Assembly: GCA_022828595.1 (NCBI GenBank)
Contig: JAKGHH010000007.1
Coordinates: 66,204,727-66,268,726 of the forward strand
Source: Nelumbo lutea
Taxonomy: Eukaryota > Streptophyta > Magnoliopsida > Proteales > Nelumbonaceae
Length of the DNA stretch: 64,000 bases
Direction: 5' to 3'
Made by a program: the position numbers and the translations under genes. The notes beneath the pieces were generated by a model, which was not told the DNA's origin, ran no database searches, and saw nothing but the letters and a program-made list of their open reading frames with translations. Shown here piece by piece: positions 43,961 through 55,669 of the stretch (position 1 is its first letter; each line of letters opens with the position of its first letter).

Positions 43961-44500
43961 CTCTTGTTGGATTTATTATTACTCCCTAACACTAGGAACA
44001 CTGGGGACAATATTCATCTTAAGTGTGGGGGAGTTAGGCTGAGGCTAGGGTGTGGGGCTGGAACCATGCACCTCAATCACCCCAACACACACATTTGGGG
44101 CTGGAACCATGCACCCCTACCCAACCCGACCCAAACATTCTTCCCCACTTATTTCATAACTAACCCCTTTCCATTCTCCTCAGAAGGATATAGACATGCT
44201 AATGCAACACGTCCATTGATTGCTCCAACTGCATATCCTGTACAGACACAAAAAAAGATGTGAAACCTACTTCAAGGGAACTCTACATCTATAATTTCAA
44301 ATGAAATGAAACATCTAAAGGTTATAACATAAATGAAACTACCGACTCCATAAACCAGTCTTAATCGATTCCCATATAAGCCCTCCATCAGACCTTCTTT
44401 TTTCTAATAATTAGCATAATATAAGGTATTCAAAGGCAATAAACACTTTACAATCAAAATAAAAGATAGAAACGTGAACAAAATCATTTAACGTAAAAAA
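43961..44500. other. Post-integrase region and junction to CACTA DNA
   Basis: 43989-44033 is the Athila motif with the purine tract AAGTGTGGGGGAG. GGGGCTGGAACCATGCACC occurs twice (about 44053 and 44098), a small direct repeat. After about 44260 the sequence is AT-rich and unrelated to Athila. Confidence 0.5.
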
Positions 44501-47500
44501 TTATTTAATATATGCATCTTAAATAAACTATTCAATAAAAAAAAATCCAATTGTTCTCTTACAAGACAAGGGGTGATTCAAAAGAAAACAAGTGATGCAA
44601 AGACATCCCATTCTCCCAATGCAAATCCACTTTAGAAATTGTTTCAATCTAGGATATATATTAGAATCAATGGTGAAAATTTTAATTCTATGATACAAAT
44701 GGTTAAAAAAGAATCTTACAAATCCATAAAACCAACCAATTAGTACACAAACAACACTTTCAATTGTTCTGTAATGTCCATATGGACATATTAGAAGTGC
44801 ATCATTGATGATAGCAATGTCAATCACAACCGCAACCCATCCTGTACCAAGTCAGATACCACCTACAGTTTTTGATGGATTGGTACTTATAATAATTGCT
44901 TCTACTATAGATGCAAACATCCCTTGATGGCTAGTCAATAAATAACATTTCGTGATTTCCTACAAATGCAATTAATCATTACCAAATGTGTTTGTATTAT
45001 TTTTAAAATAAATGTTTGAGATAAAAAGTAACACTTAGGGTTAAATTCTATAAATCATTGTTATGGTTGGCACCAAATTGATGATAAAAGGGGCTTTGAA
45101 AAGCATGAGCTGAAGAGTAGTTTGGCAATTGATATGATTCTCCTTGGGAGCCCTTATTTATAAATGATGAACACAAATATCAAATTAGCCTCAATTTCAT
45201 CTAATCGAGCTCGTAATTCCCTATTTTCCTCGGCCAATTTATTTGCACACTCTTCAATTGCCGTTTACACTTCTTGTACAATTCTTGTTTGCTCTTCATT
45301 CCTCTATCGGGAGCCACTGAACCTAGTTGTGGTTGGACCCAACCCTAGTTCATGCACTCAGCCATGACGCTTTGGGCCCATTACACGAGCATATATGTCA
45401 TTCAGTTCTTTATTCTCTCCCTATCTTCTGGATCTTGTAACATATAATTTTCCATTTGTTCCTTAAATAGAACAAAAAAATTGAAAGCATTAGAAGGCCA
45501 TCCATTAATATGTTATTAATAATAATGGTTTAACATGTCATTAATAAATTATAAGAGTTCATATTTAAAATATGGTTACCATTATATCAGTAGATTGCGG
45601 ATCAATAAGTGCCCCATCTTTTTTCCTATGAATCACAAAAAACCTCTATATGTGGTATTTCTTCATTCACATCACCATCCCCATGCATATCATATAAGTC
45701 TCTAGGCTTTGTCTTAACAACAACATGCCAATTTGAATTAATGAGATCTTTGAACATAGAATACTTGTTCTGCCTGAGATGCTAAAAAAATGGTTCATTT
45801 GTATGCAATAGGTGATTAAAGTTAACAAGAGTAAATCCAAATTCATCAACCTTCATCCCCTTACCTTGAACAACATCAACCTAGTCACACTTGAATAGCA
45901 TTACCTTCAAATGCTTATAATAATTCAATTCTATGATATCGGTGATCACATCATAATATGCAATGTCACCTAAAATTGGGCTCATATCTCGGGAAACACT
46001 ATTTGTTTTTGCAGTTACAACAATGCCACTATTTTGGGTTTTTCAATTTGCTTCATGTTCCTTTGTATGAAACCTAAACCCATTTATGCTAGCTCCTTTA
46101 TATCTCTTTGCAGATATGCATAGCCACTAGCCAACCATTTTCAAACTGTTCAAAATTGGTTCATTTCCCTCAATATGCAATGTCATTATTTGTATAACAC
46201 TTAAAGGATATCTTATTAGAAACATGATAATGAATTAACATCAAAATTTTGTTCGTAAGCCAATTAGAGAATTCCTTTTCATGGATTCTCTACACAACAT
46301 GTGAACGTGATCTAGGATTCTCACCATAAATCTTTTCAAGGTGTTTCCTACAATTGCATAGAATTGTAAGCATGAGTCGTGGTTATGGAGTATTATTCAT
46401 TAAAAACTTCAAAACACAACAACCTAATCAATTTACTCAATATATGAGACAACAACATCACAGTTTCCTATCATATACAAGTGTGCTTTCATCATTATTT
46501 TTTTATCTAGTTGAACATGAGAGGGACTTCCAATGCCATGGCATATGCCTGAGAAGATTTCAAATCCTTCATCAAGTTAATAAAGCTCATTCTCTTTATT
46601 TCTTATTGGCCCATTTACCCTAGTTTTAACACCTTGGAGGTATCTAGAATGGAAGGTTATGCGCTCATCCACTATGTACCCCCTCAATTATACATCCTTC
46701 TGGCTACTTTTATTTCATACATATGACTTCAACGTATGAAGATACCTATGCATTGAAAAAATAATGAATAAAAATGGTTTAATCAATAAAGCAATAAAAT
46801 AGATAATGTTCATAATTGAATATAGTTGGCATACTTCTCTATTGGGTACATCCAACAATACCAAACTAGTCTGGCTAGCTAAGACTCTTTTACAAGTGGA
46901 TGGGCAAATGTACCATAACATCAAAAAATGAAGCCAGGAAAATCGTCTCTAATTGACAAAATACAATTGCAATATTGGATTCTAGACTAGCAAAGTCATA
47001 ACCCTTTGCAACCATTGAATATAAGTCCATTCACACTCTTCAATAACACCCTTTGTATGGCTATGGGAAGCAATTGTTGCATCAGTATATGACAATCATG
47101 ACTCTACAACCCCTAAAGCTTGCAATTATTATTCATTTGCACTAAGCACGAAATGTTGGATGTACACCCATCTGGAACCTTTACATTACCAAGTACTTGA
47201 CAAAAAATAGTTTTCTCTTTCTTATTTATTGTGTAGCATGCTGCAAATAGGTTTTATCTAGTCGAAACTAGGTTTAGGGTGAAGTTCTTATCTTATGCTC
47301 ATATGTTGTAAGTCCTGACGAGTTTTTAAGTTTTCTTTTGTCTTCCTTTCAATGTTAAATAATGTCCCCAATAAACTATCACATATATTCTTTTCGATGT
47401 GCATTGTGTCCAAATTGTGTCGTAACAGGAGATCTTCCCAATAAGGCAAATTAAAAACTATGTTTATTTTTTTTCAATTATGATTATCATTATTAGATTT

Positions 47501-47993
47501 GTCCCCAAGTTTTTTCTTTCTTCCACCAATGTATTCGTTTCCCTTCCCAAATGTGTACTCTAATCCTTGCACATCATCTATCACTTGCTTCCTTGTTAAT
47601 CTTATAGGTGCTAATCTCCACTCCTCATTACCATCAAATTATGATTTATCATGTTGAAACCTATGATTTCCATATAAGAATCTACGATGATCCATATAAC
47701 AAAACTTATTCCAATTCTTCAACTTTAGTGAACAAGTATCCCTTCGACACATGGGGCATGCCAATTTACCTTTGGTAAACACCCCTGACAAATTAGCATA
47801 AGTAGGGAAGTCGTTGATTGTCCAAATGGCAGCTACACACAATAGAAATAACTCTTTCTTTGATGCATTATATGTCAGTATACCATTTTCCAATAAATCA
47901 AAAAGATCTTCCACTAATGGCTGCAAGTATATATCAATACCATTACCTGGTGCATACAATCAAGGAATCAATAAAGACAGCACCATATATGGT
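44500..47993 (-). pseudogene. CACTA (En/Spm) TNP2-type transposase, degenerate
   Basis: Read from right to left. 47993-47639 has YMVLSLLIP, GNGIDIYLQPLVEDL, AAIWTINDFPTYANLSG, CPMCRRDT and FCYMDHRRFLYGNHRF. 47560-47340 has QGLEYTFGKGNEYIGGRKKK, LPYWEDLLLRHNLDTMHIEK and NICDSLLGTLFNIERKTKEN. 46990-46640 (CQLETIFLASFFDVMVHLPI, PEGCIIEGV) is the following domain. 45790-45600 (HLRQNKYSMFKDLINSNWHV, KPRDLYDMHGDGDVNEEIPH) is the DUF4216-type segment. 45390-45190 (TRIVQEVQTAIEECANKLAE) is the C-terminal coiled coil. This is the transposase of plant CACTA DNA transposons, cut at the N-terminus by the Tat element at 47994. Many stops and frameshifts. Neither CACTA terminus is adjacent. Confidence 0.88.
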
Positions 47994-48303
47994 TGCTTTG
48001 GAAGGAGGATAACGTACCAGTTGATAAGTCTTACCGTTTTCCTCTGATTTGGGCTGGGTGAGGATAAGGCCAACAGTTACGTAGTGTGATCCCTAGCAGT
48101 TCGGAGACAGCTGGCAAGCCTCTAGGTTTGGTTATATGGTACCTTGACGCACGTGGGTACCGAGGTGCCCTAGCTCCAAAGTGACCGAACATCCGAGGTC
48201 CCCCGAACTTTTGACGTAGCACCACATGCTGATTTGTCGTCTGGCTGGCTGGTCATATCCATGTGTCCTTTACTTATTAGGTCAGGCCAAATCACCCCCA
48301 TCA
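47994..48303 (-). repeat. Truncated 3' LTR of the Tat element
   Basis: Aligns over its whole 310 bp with 55356-55665 (shared GGTACCTTGACGCACGTGGG-type, CCACATGCTGATTTGTC and CAAATCACCCC phrases). Starts TGATGGGGG on the minus strand after the purine tract. The rest of the LTR (equivalent to 55067-55355) is absent. Confidence 0.85.
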
Positions 48304-48324
48304 ATTGCCCCCCACTCCCCATGC
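48304..48324 (-). other. Polypurine tract of the Tat element
   Basis: Minus strand GCATGGGGAGTGGGGGGCAA, directly before the TGATGGGG start of the 3' LTR; primes second-strand synthesis. Confidence 0.8.
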
Positions 48325-48808
48325 CAGGGTTCTTGACCTGGTGCAGGGAGTTCATAGCGAGTCTAGGTAGATTTGACACGACTTCTAGATGGTTCAAAGG
48401 GCGACTCTTTGGTCGGACCTTAATGACCCATTTGGCTCGACCAGTGAATACCCTAGATCACGTACTGGGTACGCATGGACGCCACACCATTTATAAACTC
48501 TGCAAATGTCAAAATGCGTTCTCAATCGATTCCGATCTCGGGTGGCATTTAACTAGTTTTCATGGGAGTCATTGGATCGTGTAGATCCCGACCGTTGAGT
48601 CCCGGTCGTGGTGGCTATAAATAAGGACCAGAGGGGCCCATTTTTCTCACCACATATTACGTGCTAGAATTTGTCGAGGTCACACTTTAGTCTTCCAGGT
48701 CGATGTTAGTTACCTTTGCGTCTGAGGTCTTTTTGCTTCCTTCAATCTTCTTGGTGAGTTTGTCTCTCTTTGTTTCTATTTCCTGTGGTATTTTTCCTTT
48801 AAATTGGT

Positions 48809-50010
48809 ATGTCTAGCTTTAGCGTAGATAGTCTTTTTGATGAGAGTGAAGAGTCCACTAGGGCCGAGGTGGGCAGCTCGAAGTAGGCCGCAGAGTCTCA
48901 CTCTGCCGAGGTGAATGCCTTAGTGCGAGGTTTGGATTCCAACCCGTCCAAGGTGGACACACCTCGGCAAGAGTTCGAGGCTTCCGATGAGGGGGCCTCC
49001 ACTTCATGCTAGACTCGGGGACCAAACAGCATCGGTCCTTCCACAATGACTGCCGACAAACTCCTGCCCCTGGTAGCTCGATGCAATCTACCTGACAACC
49101 TTGTATATAGTATTCCCTTAGGAAGGTTTCCTTGGTACCATGGTCCCGACGAGATCATGGTGTTCGAGGAGCAACTCGTAGATGGGCTATGTTTCCCACT
49201 TCACCCTTTTATCATCGAGGTCATTAAATTTTTTGACATCGCCATAGATCAACTCCACCCCAACTCGATTTGCAACATTATAGGTACCATCTCCCTTTTT
49301 CACGACTATAATTGACCCTTGACCCTCAACATTTTCTTTTCGATTTGCTTTATCAAATAGAACTCCACCAGTGTTCTCCTAGAGCATAGGCGAAGCTACT
49401 ACATGTCTCCCCGTCTTGATTACAAGATTTTGCCTGACCTTTCCAACAAAGTCTTGACCTGGAAGAAGCGCTAGTTCGTGGTTCGTAATACTGCAGGGTG
49501 GCCATTTCCAACCCATTGGAGGCCTGCCATTCAGAACCCTGACATCAAGTTGGGCAAAGCGACATAGGAGGAAATCCATTCTTGGGTGAAGCTCGGGTTG
49601 AAGTTCAAAAACTTCATGTCCGAAGAGAAGCTTATACAAGTCGGGCTGAGTCCTCCTAGTTGGTCGCTATCTTGGTGCACGAATTTGTTTTCTTCTTCGT
49701 AACTTGTCTTAATCTTGCAATTTATCTATTCCTTACCTTTTGTAGGAGCCATGGCTGATATCCCTGCTACCAAGCTCTTCGGAAGCATGAATAGTGGGAA
49801 GAAGAGGAAGTCCTCCAAGAAGGCCCGTTCCCAAGAGGCCACCACCACATCCAACGTCGACACCGCCTCCACCGAGCACCCTCTCCTCGCCAAGCATCCC
49901 CCAGTTATTGACATGGTCGAGGAAGACCAAGGTAGGGCTTCTCCGCCTCACCTACTTGAAGAGGCTCCAGTGTCCGAGCCCCAATCCACTCATGTGGCCT
50001 TACCTACTTG
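48809..50010 (+). pseudogene. Extra ORF of the Tat element, antisense to gag-pol (broken)
   Basis: Opens at 48809 with MSSFSVDSLFDESEESTRAE and stays in one frame, through two stops, to MTADKLLPLVARCNLPDNLV (49046), PLGRFPWYHGPDEIMVFEEQ, LCFPLHPFIIEVIKFFDIA and DQLHPNSICNIIG. Degraded frames continue to 49680 (SPRLDYKILPDLSNKV, GWPFPTHWRPAIQNP, IHSWVKLGLKFKNF). 49752-50010 is a separate open piece, MADIPATKLFGS, then a K/S-rich and S/T/P-rich stretch. The L-x-L-P-L-H-P-F segment is characteristic of a plant protein family tied to Tat-type elements. Its function is unknown. It lies between integrase and 3' LTR on the opposite strand, which is where antisense extra ORFs of Tat elements are known to occur. 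Confidence 0.75.
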
Positions 50011-50215
50011 AGGAGGCTCCACCCACTTTGTGAAGTAGTCCCCATTGCGCGAAGGGCCATAGACTGGTCATGTACTTCAAATCGGTAGTAGGTCGTTGGA
50101 AGATGTTGGCGGGCCTCTGACATTTATCACATTTCTTGATGAGCTCGAGTGCGTCTACCTTCATGGTAGGCTAGTAGTAGCCCTACCTAAGTGCTTTTTG
50201 GGCAAGCGCTCTATC
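50011..50215 (-). pseudogene. Tat integrase remnant with core deletion
   Basis: Minus strand: GYY, stop, PTMKVDALELIKKCDKCQRP, ANIFQRPTTDLKYMTSLWPF, AQWG, then directly into a YFTKWVEAS-like segment in another frame. The zinc-binding CDKCQ is present, but the part between AQWG and YFTKWVE (start of the catalytic core with the first Asp) is missing, and the rest of the core is absent. Confidence 0.75.
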
Positions 50216-51050
50216 CCCCAAGTGTCATCCGTAAACGTAGATAGGGGAACGTAAAGGACCTCCTATACAGCCGTCCGTCGATAAGGACATATCGAGTTGT
50301 CTGACGCTCTACCCTCCAAGCTGCATTGCATTTTGCTGGTAGGGCCCCGTGGAGCAAATAATCAACGAGTGGGTCAATCCAGCTTGGTTCTGCTTGCAAC
50401 ACAGGAGTGACCTCTTCTACCCTCCCAAGAATGCTAGGCCGAGGCAGGTCTTCTATGTATACAATCCACATTGTGTTATTGCTAGTGCTTGCTAATCATG
50501 ATAGGGCATCGGCCTTAGCATTCTCGGACCTTGGTATCTTCTTGATGAACCATGAGTAGAAGCATGGTAGGATTTCCCTGACCTTGGTGAGGTAGGTTGT
50601 CATTGTTGAACCACGAGCTTCATAGTCACCGTTGACTTGGTTTACTACCAGCTGAGAGTCGTTGCACACGACGAGGTGTTTTACACCCATTTCTTTCGCT
50701 AGACTTAGTCCGGTAATCAGTGCCTCATACTCCACTTCATTGTTTGACACATTGAATCCGAACCGAAGAGCATATTCCAGCTTCACCTCGCTCGGGCTAT
50801 ACAATATCAATCTAGCACCACTTCCTCATTGCTTAGATGAACCATCTACATGGAGGATCCAAGGTTCCTCGTCCCAAGTCGGTCTTACCCTAACTGGGAT
50901 AGATGTCGCACTGGTTAATGCCTCTGACACGTTAGCGGGCTCAGTTAGCCCAGGAGCTAGCGTGTTGAATGTACATTCTACTACGAAGTTTGCCAAGACT
51001 TGGGCTTTGATCACTGGATGTGGATCGAACTGGATGTCATTTTCGCTTAG
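50216..51050 (-). pseudogene. Tat archaeal-type RNase H and linker (broken)
   Basis: IKAQVLANFVVECTF leads to WILHVDGSSKQ, a stop, GSGARLILYSPS, NNEVEYEALITGLSLAKEMG, HLVVCNDSQLVVNQVNGDYE and RSENAKADALS. The four acidic positions (VDGS, EYEAL, NDSQ, ADALS) are all present. After a stop, VYIEDLPRPSILG and DGRLYRRSFTFPYLRL form the link to integrase. This second RNase H, separate from the one next to RT, is diagnostic for Tat. Confidence 0.85.
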
Positions 51051-52490
51051 GTCAATGGACCATTATGTCAACCTACCCAACACTTCAGGCTTAAGAAAGA
51101 TGTGCCTTAGAGGTCTGTTGGTGAGGACAACAATCGTATGAATTTGGAAGTACGGACGTAGTTTCCAAGCTGCTACCACTAGCGTGTATGCTAACTTTTC
51201 AATGTCGGGATACCTGGTCTCTGCGTCCTGCAAAACATTGTTTACATAGTAGATAGGCCATTGGACCCGGTGTATTTCTCTGATTAATACCGAGCTGACC
51301 ACCTCCTCACTCGTGGAGAGGTACAGCTTCAATTAGTCACCTTCCTCAGGTCGGGTCAAAACCGGTGTGGTAGTTAGGTACTTTTTTAGCTCATCAAATG
51401 CAAGTTGGCACTCCTCGATTCATACAAACTCTTTGTTCTTTTTTATTGCTTTAAAGAAAGGTAGACACCGACCCACTGATTTAGACATAAACTGATTTAG
51501 GGCAACTACCCGACCTATTAGTCTTTGGACCTCCTTTATCTTCTAGGGCGGTCTCATATCTAATATGGCCCTAATTTTATCAGGGCTGGCTTCGATGCCA
51601 CATCAGTTCACTATATAACCAAGGATTTTTCTCATAATTTGAAAAACTAAATTTAAATCGTCAATTAAAGAGTTTGAGTATTGGGTCTTCACGACCATGT
51701 CGTCAACATAATATTCAATTTTATTACCGATCAACAGTTCAAAAATTTTGTGTACAAGTCACTAGAAAGTTGCTCTAGCATTTTTTAAGCCAAAGGGCAT
51801 GACTTTGTAGCAATACAACCCTAGTTCAATTACAATGTAGTTTTGTCCTGGTCGGCTATGTCCATCCTAATCTAATTGTAGTCGGATATGCATCCATAAA
51901 GCTTAACAACTCATGCCCCAAGGTCGCGTCTACTAGGCAGTCTATTCTGGGAAGGGAGAAGTAGTCCTTCGAACAGGCTCTATTTTGATCAGTGTAGTTG
52001 ACGCACATGTGTCACTTTCCGTTGGCCTTCTTCACTAGCATGGGGATGACCACCCAGCTCAGTTAATGAACTCCCTAACGAAGTTTATGACGAGCATTTT
52101 CCCAATTTCCTCATCGACTACCCTCCCCTGCTCCGGGGTGAGGTTTCATTTTCTTTGTCTAACTAGATTGATAGTTGTGTTTGGAGCGGTTCGCTTATCA
52201 GGGCTCAGATCTGGAGGGTCTTGGTTGGCTCGGTTTTGGATACCGATATATGGATTGTCTCCTCCGTCGAGGTAGCTCTCTCCTCAATGTAGTCTGATGG
52301 TTGGTCTAGCTCGACATCATCCACCAACTTCACCTTACCTTTTAGTGCAACCACGTATCACTTGCGTGACTCGAGCTAATCGCCTCGTACTACCCCCTAC
52401 TCTATAATCTATCCGAAACTTCATCACCAAGTAGTATATTGATACTATCGCACGTAAGACATGTTAGATGGGCCAACCTATGATCACATT
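51051..52490 (-). pseudogene. Tat reverse transcriptase and RNase H (heavily broken)
   Basis: Legible parts: YKVMPFGLKNARATF near 51800, KIEYYVDDMVVKTQYSNSLI (catalytic YVDD, about 51700), CGIEASPDKIRAILDMRPP, KEVQRLIGRVVALNQFMSKS, AFDELKKYLTTTPVLTRPEE, then RNase H LKLYLSTSEEVVSSVLIREI, PIYYVNNVLQDAETRYPDIE and IVVLTNRPLRHIFLKPEVLG. The plus-strand side upstream (52000-52490) holds the RT N-terminus in pieces. At least six stops. Confidence 0.85.
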
Positions 52491-53310
52491 TTAGGGGGAT
52501 GGAGTCACGACCACTAGGAAAGTATGCTCGAATTGCACTATGTTTGGCCACGTTCCTGCTTCTAGTGGTACTATGATCCGACCAAGGGGTCTGACTTCTT
52601 CTCTGCTGAACCCCACTAAGGATGTATCTACTGGTTTCAAGTCACTTTGCTTCAACTGTAGCCTGTCGAAGGTTCCTTTGAATAGGATGTCGGTCGAACT
52701 GCTTGAGTCCACCAAGATCCGTTTCACTTCAAAATCATTTATGACGAGCTTCACGACCAGAGCATCGTCATGCGGATACTGTATCCCACGCACATCATCC
52801 TCAATGAAATAAATGGGCTCTTCCATCCAAGGTCGGTTTGGTGAGTTTTCTGCTTCATGCTCCAATTCTCTAACTAAGGTCTTCCCTGTTGCTGTGGTAC
52901 ACCCCGCTACAATGGATCTGTCGATGATCATGTTGATTACCTCGCAGATCGGTCTCTCTTCAGGTAGCTGCTGAGGTGGCTTTTCATTCTGTTTTCTCAA
53001 CTTCGGAGCATCTTTCCTCTGGTCTCCTTGCCGGTCCCTCTGTTCTTTCTCCTCATGCAAAATGTACTTCTTCAGGTACCTGTGGCGAATGAGCTCTTCG
53101 AACTCGTCGCGGAGATTCTGGTAGTTTTCTGTGTTGTAATCGTGGTCCCGATGAAAATGACAATAGACGTTCAGGTTCCTAGTCGTTGGGTCTCCCCGTA
53201 ACCTGGGTGGCCACTTGACGAATGAGGAGTCGTTTATTGCCATCATGATTTCTCCTCGCTTCACGTTGAGGGAGGTATAGGTTGTTCTCTCTACAGGAGG
53301 GATCATGGAT
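52491..53310 (-). pseudogene. Tat gag C-terminus and aspartic protease
   Basis: 271 codons open. CHFHRDHDYNTENYQNLRDE is a zinc-binding-type gag segment, followed by an acidic/basic linker. The protease core is VVKLVINDFEVKRILVDSSS (active site V-D-S-S-S, family V-D-x-G-S), then TDILFKGTFDRLQLKQSDL and PVDTSLVGFSREEVRPLG. The Gly after the catalytic Asp region is replaced by Ser, which should impair activity. Confidence 0.85.
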
Positions 53311-54090
53311 CGCTGACCAGACCTATAACTCTAGAAGAGAGACTTACTTCTTGAGCGAGGTGACTTGCTTCTTCTTGGTGATTTGCTCTTCTTTCTTTTG
53401 TGCTTGCCATTGCTTGTTCCTTCTTCTTATCTTTTCTTCTTCTTTCCCTGCTTGCTTTCTGGTTTTGGCCGAGCTCTTCTTCAGTGCCTATGAATTTATC
53501 AACTAATGCGAGAAACTTTGTAATGGTCTTCAACCGTTTTACTCCGACGTACCACCTGAACTCCTTGTGCATAACTCCCTTTCATGTTGTGGTGAAGCGC
53601 ACTGCTGGGTCCAGATCCGGTATCTGCAAGCATGTTTCATTGAAATGCTTGACGTAGCTCCGGATTGACTCGTTTACCCTCTGAACCACATTCAAAAGGC
53701 TCTCTTGTGACTTCGGGCACTTCTTACTTGTGATGAAGTGGGCTGTGAACATATCTACAAACTGTGCCCAACTTTTGATCAAGCCCGGCGTGATGTTCCT
53801 ATACCTAGTCTGAGCTAGTCCTTTGAAAGTGGTGGTGAAACCCACACACATGCACGCTTCCTCTGCTCCGGCGAGATGCATCTGAGATTCAAAGGCCTCT
53901 ACATGGTTGTTAGGATAGAGAGTTCCATCGTACCTTTCCAATGGGGGCACCTTGAAGTCCTTCAACATCGAGACTACTAGTAGCTCGGATGAGAAGGGAG
54001 AGGGTCGGCTCAATAATGTCGAAGCTGATCATGTAGCCACCGAGCTCACTTCCTCCCTTTCCTTAATTCCCTCCCGTGGTTGGATGTTTT
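53311..54090 (-). pseudogene. Tat gag capsid region
   Basis: 54013-53582 reads MLKDFKVPPLERYDGTLYPN, HVEAFESQMHLAGAEEACMC, TTTFKGLAQTRYRNITPG, SWAQFVDMFTAHFITSKKCP and NESIRSYVKHFNETCLQIPD. The pattern PP-x-x-x-YDG-x-x-x-P-x-x-H, then W-x-F...AHF is the Tat/Retand-type gag. It continues in a second open frame 53572-53303, rich in Lys/Glu. Confidence 0.85.
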
Positions 54091-54094
54091 TTGA

Positions 54095-55044
54095 TGGTGG
54101 GCTATTTTTGGCTGAGGAACAACGAGTCTTGCAACGCCGCCGCTGCTATTTCTTCCCTAGCTCTGCATTGGTGCTACCGGCTTCGGTATGATCAGGTACT
54201 TTGATTCTGGTCCGCTTTCGCTCCCGAACACTATTGTGAGGTGGATCAAGGTTCCTTCCTCCTAATTCTTCTTGGTCATGAGACCGGTGCTGGCTATTGT
54301 GGGTACCAAGGGTCTCGTCTTGAGCCTATACCTCGGGCCCCAAGCTGGCGATCGTCGTGCCACGACTCACAATTCTCAAGCTGTGAGTGTTGTTGCTGAC
54401 TGTTCCTTTCATTTGGTTGACCTCGGGCCTATCTTTCTGGTTCCCCCTTTGAGAAACTGGGGACGTGTGATGACCGTCGGTCCTATCCCGAGTTGGGGTC
54501 CAGCCCCTTGGAGGGACCGGAACCTGTAAGTTTCCCTCACCCTGACGAGGAGATCAGTGAACACTCTGTTGAGGTTGTTGGTGGCCCGGATGCTAGTTCT
54601 AGACCTGATTCAGGTATTGACTTAGTTGTTGGTTCGGCTGTAGTGGTGGAAACTGCAACTGGTACTATTGATAGAAATAGTACTACTGAAACTGATGCAT
54701 TTGCTTTATCTGAATCTGCATGGTTCTGACACTTTGAACTAGATCATCGAATTGGTGACGCCCGACCCTAGGAGGAATCACCGAGGGTTCAAAGAAAGTG
54801 GTGTTTACCTGGGCAGCGGGACATTTATTTGTTGACATGTCTGCTGCATCGAAATAGTGGGGACCCCTGAGGTAGTGAGGGGGATGGTGAACAGCCCGAT
54901 AGTCACTAAAGGGCCTTGAGGGAGTGATGCTTGGTGGTCCTGCCCCCTAGCGACGCTCATGTCGATGTCCTTGCCATTGTTGCTTGAAGATTCCATTGAG
55001 AGAGAGTAAGGTGATAGATGAGGTGTGATGTTGACCTTTTGATC
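54095..55044 (-). other. Tat leader / gag N-terminal region
   Basis: No complete frame. Between the primer site and gag, the minus strand shows low-complexity coding scraps. The plus-strand open frames here have no recognisable motif. Confidence 0.45.
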
Positions 55045-55045
55045 G

Positions 55046-55065
55046 GTTCCCACAGACGGCACCAA
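55046..55065 (-). other. Tat primer-binding region
   Basis: Minus strand TTGGTGCCGTCTGTGGGAAC one base after the LTR end ATCATCA; the TGGCGCCGTCTGTGGGAA motif is the usual post-LTR sequence of plant Tat-type elements. Confidence 0.7.
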
Positions 55066-55066
55066 T

Positions 55067-55665
55067 TGATGATGCGCAATCTGGAAGCTCCTAGCTAGAA
55101 GACTACTTGGACACTAGTCGTGTAGTGAGCTGGACCAAGCTGCAAGATAAAGGATCCGAGAACTTAGGATGGCTAACCTGGTGATGTTGCTCCAATGCTT
55201 AAGTTAGTAATATACTCTCGTTGCGAGCTGAAAGCTTGAATATAAGTAATCGTGCATACCTATGTCTTAGGGGTTGATGCCCTTATATAGCTGGGCTGCC
55301 ATGGATCTTGTGAAATGCTCCTGGAATCCTCAACCCGTGACATAGGGATCCGTTCCGCTTTGGAAGGAGGGTAATGTACCAGTTAATAAGGCTTACCATT
55401 TCCCTCTGATTTGGGCGGGGTGTGGATATGACCTACAGTTACGTGGTGTGATCCTGAGAAGTTCGGAAATAGTTGGCAAGCCTCTAGGTTCAGTTATATG
55501 GCACCTCGACACACATGGGTACCAAGGTGCTCCAGCTCCAAAGTGACCAAGCACCCAAGGTCCCCCGATCTGTTGATGTGGCACCACATGCTGATTTGTC
55601 ATCTGGCTAGAAGGTCACTTCCACTTATCTTTATTTATAAGGTCGAGCCAAATCACCCCTCATCA
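55067..55665 (-). repeat. 5' LTR of the Tat element (599 bp)
   Basis: Starts TGATGAGGGG at 55665 and ends ATCATCA at 55067 on the minus strand. The outer 310 bp match the 3' LTR fragment at 47994-48303. The start resembles that of the solo LTR at 17227-18057. Confidence 0.82.
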
Positions 55666-55669
55666 CCAA

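Larger units (their letters stand above)
35505..44260 (+). mobile_element. Athila-lineage Ty3/gypsy retrotransposon, defective, 3' LTR missing
   Basis: Order on the plus strand: LTR (35505 to about 37080), tRNA-Asp-type primer site (37089-37106), repeat-rich leader, gag (from 38941), protease, RT, RNase H, integrase, and the ACACTGGGGACAA...AAGTGTGGGGG stretch typical of the Athila post-pol region (about 44006-44033). The sequence then changes by about 44260 and no 3' LTR is found before the CACTA transposase. At least eight stops or frameshifts break gag-pol, and an RT segment is deleted. It cannot be active. Confidence 0.88.
47994..55665 (-). mobile_element. Tat-lineage Ty3/gypsy retrotransposon, defective, minus orientation
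   Basis: From right to left: 5' LTR (55665-55067), primer-site region, leader, gag, protease, RT with YVDD, RNase H, a second (archaeal-type) RNase H, integrase remnant, an extra ORF on the opposite strand, purine tract (48304-48324), and the first 310 bp of the 3' LTR (48303-47994). The second RNase H is a hallmark of the Tat lineage. The 3' LTR stops abruptly at CACTA DNA, so the distal part and any target duplication are lost. Multiple stops; inactive. Confidence 0.9.

Noticed and set aside
44260..47990. 3' LTR of the Athila element
   Set aside because: No segment resembling 35505-37080 is found here; the DNA encodes a CACTA transposase on the opposite strand.
47814..48047. Plus-strand open frames over the CACTA/Tat junction
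   Set aside because: Shadows of the minus-strand transposase; no similarity in the plus frames.
54272..54729. Plus-strand frames of 78-85 codons as host genes
   Set aside because: Inside the Tat leader/gag region, with no motif and no splice or promoter context.
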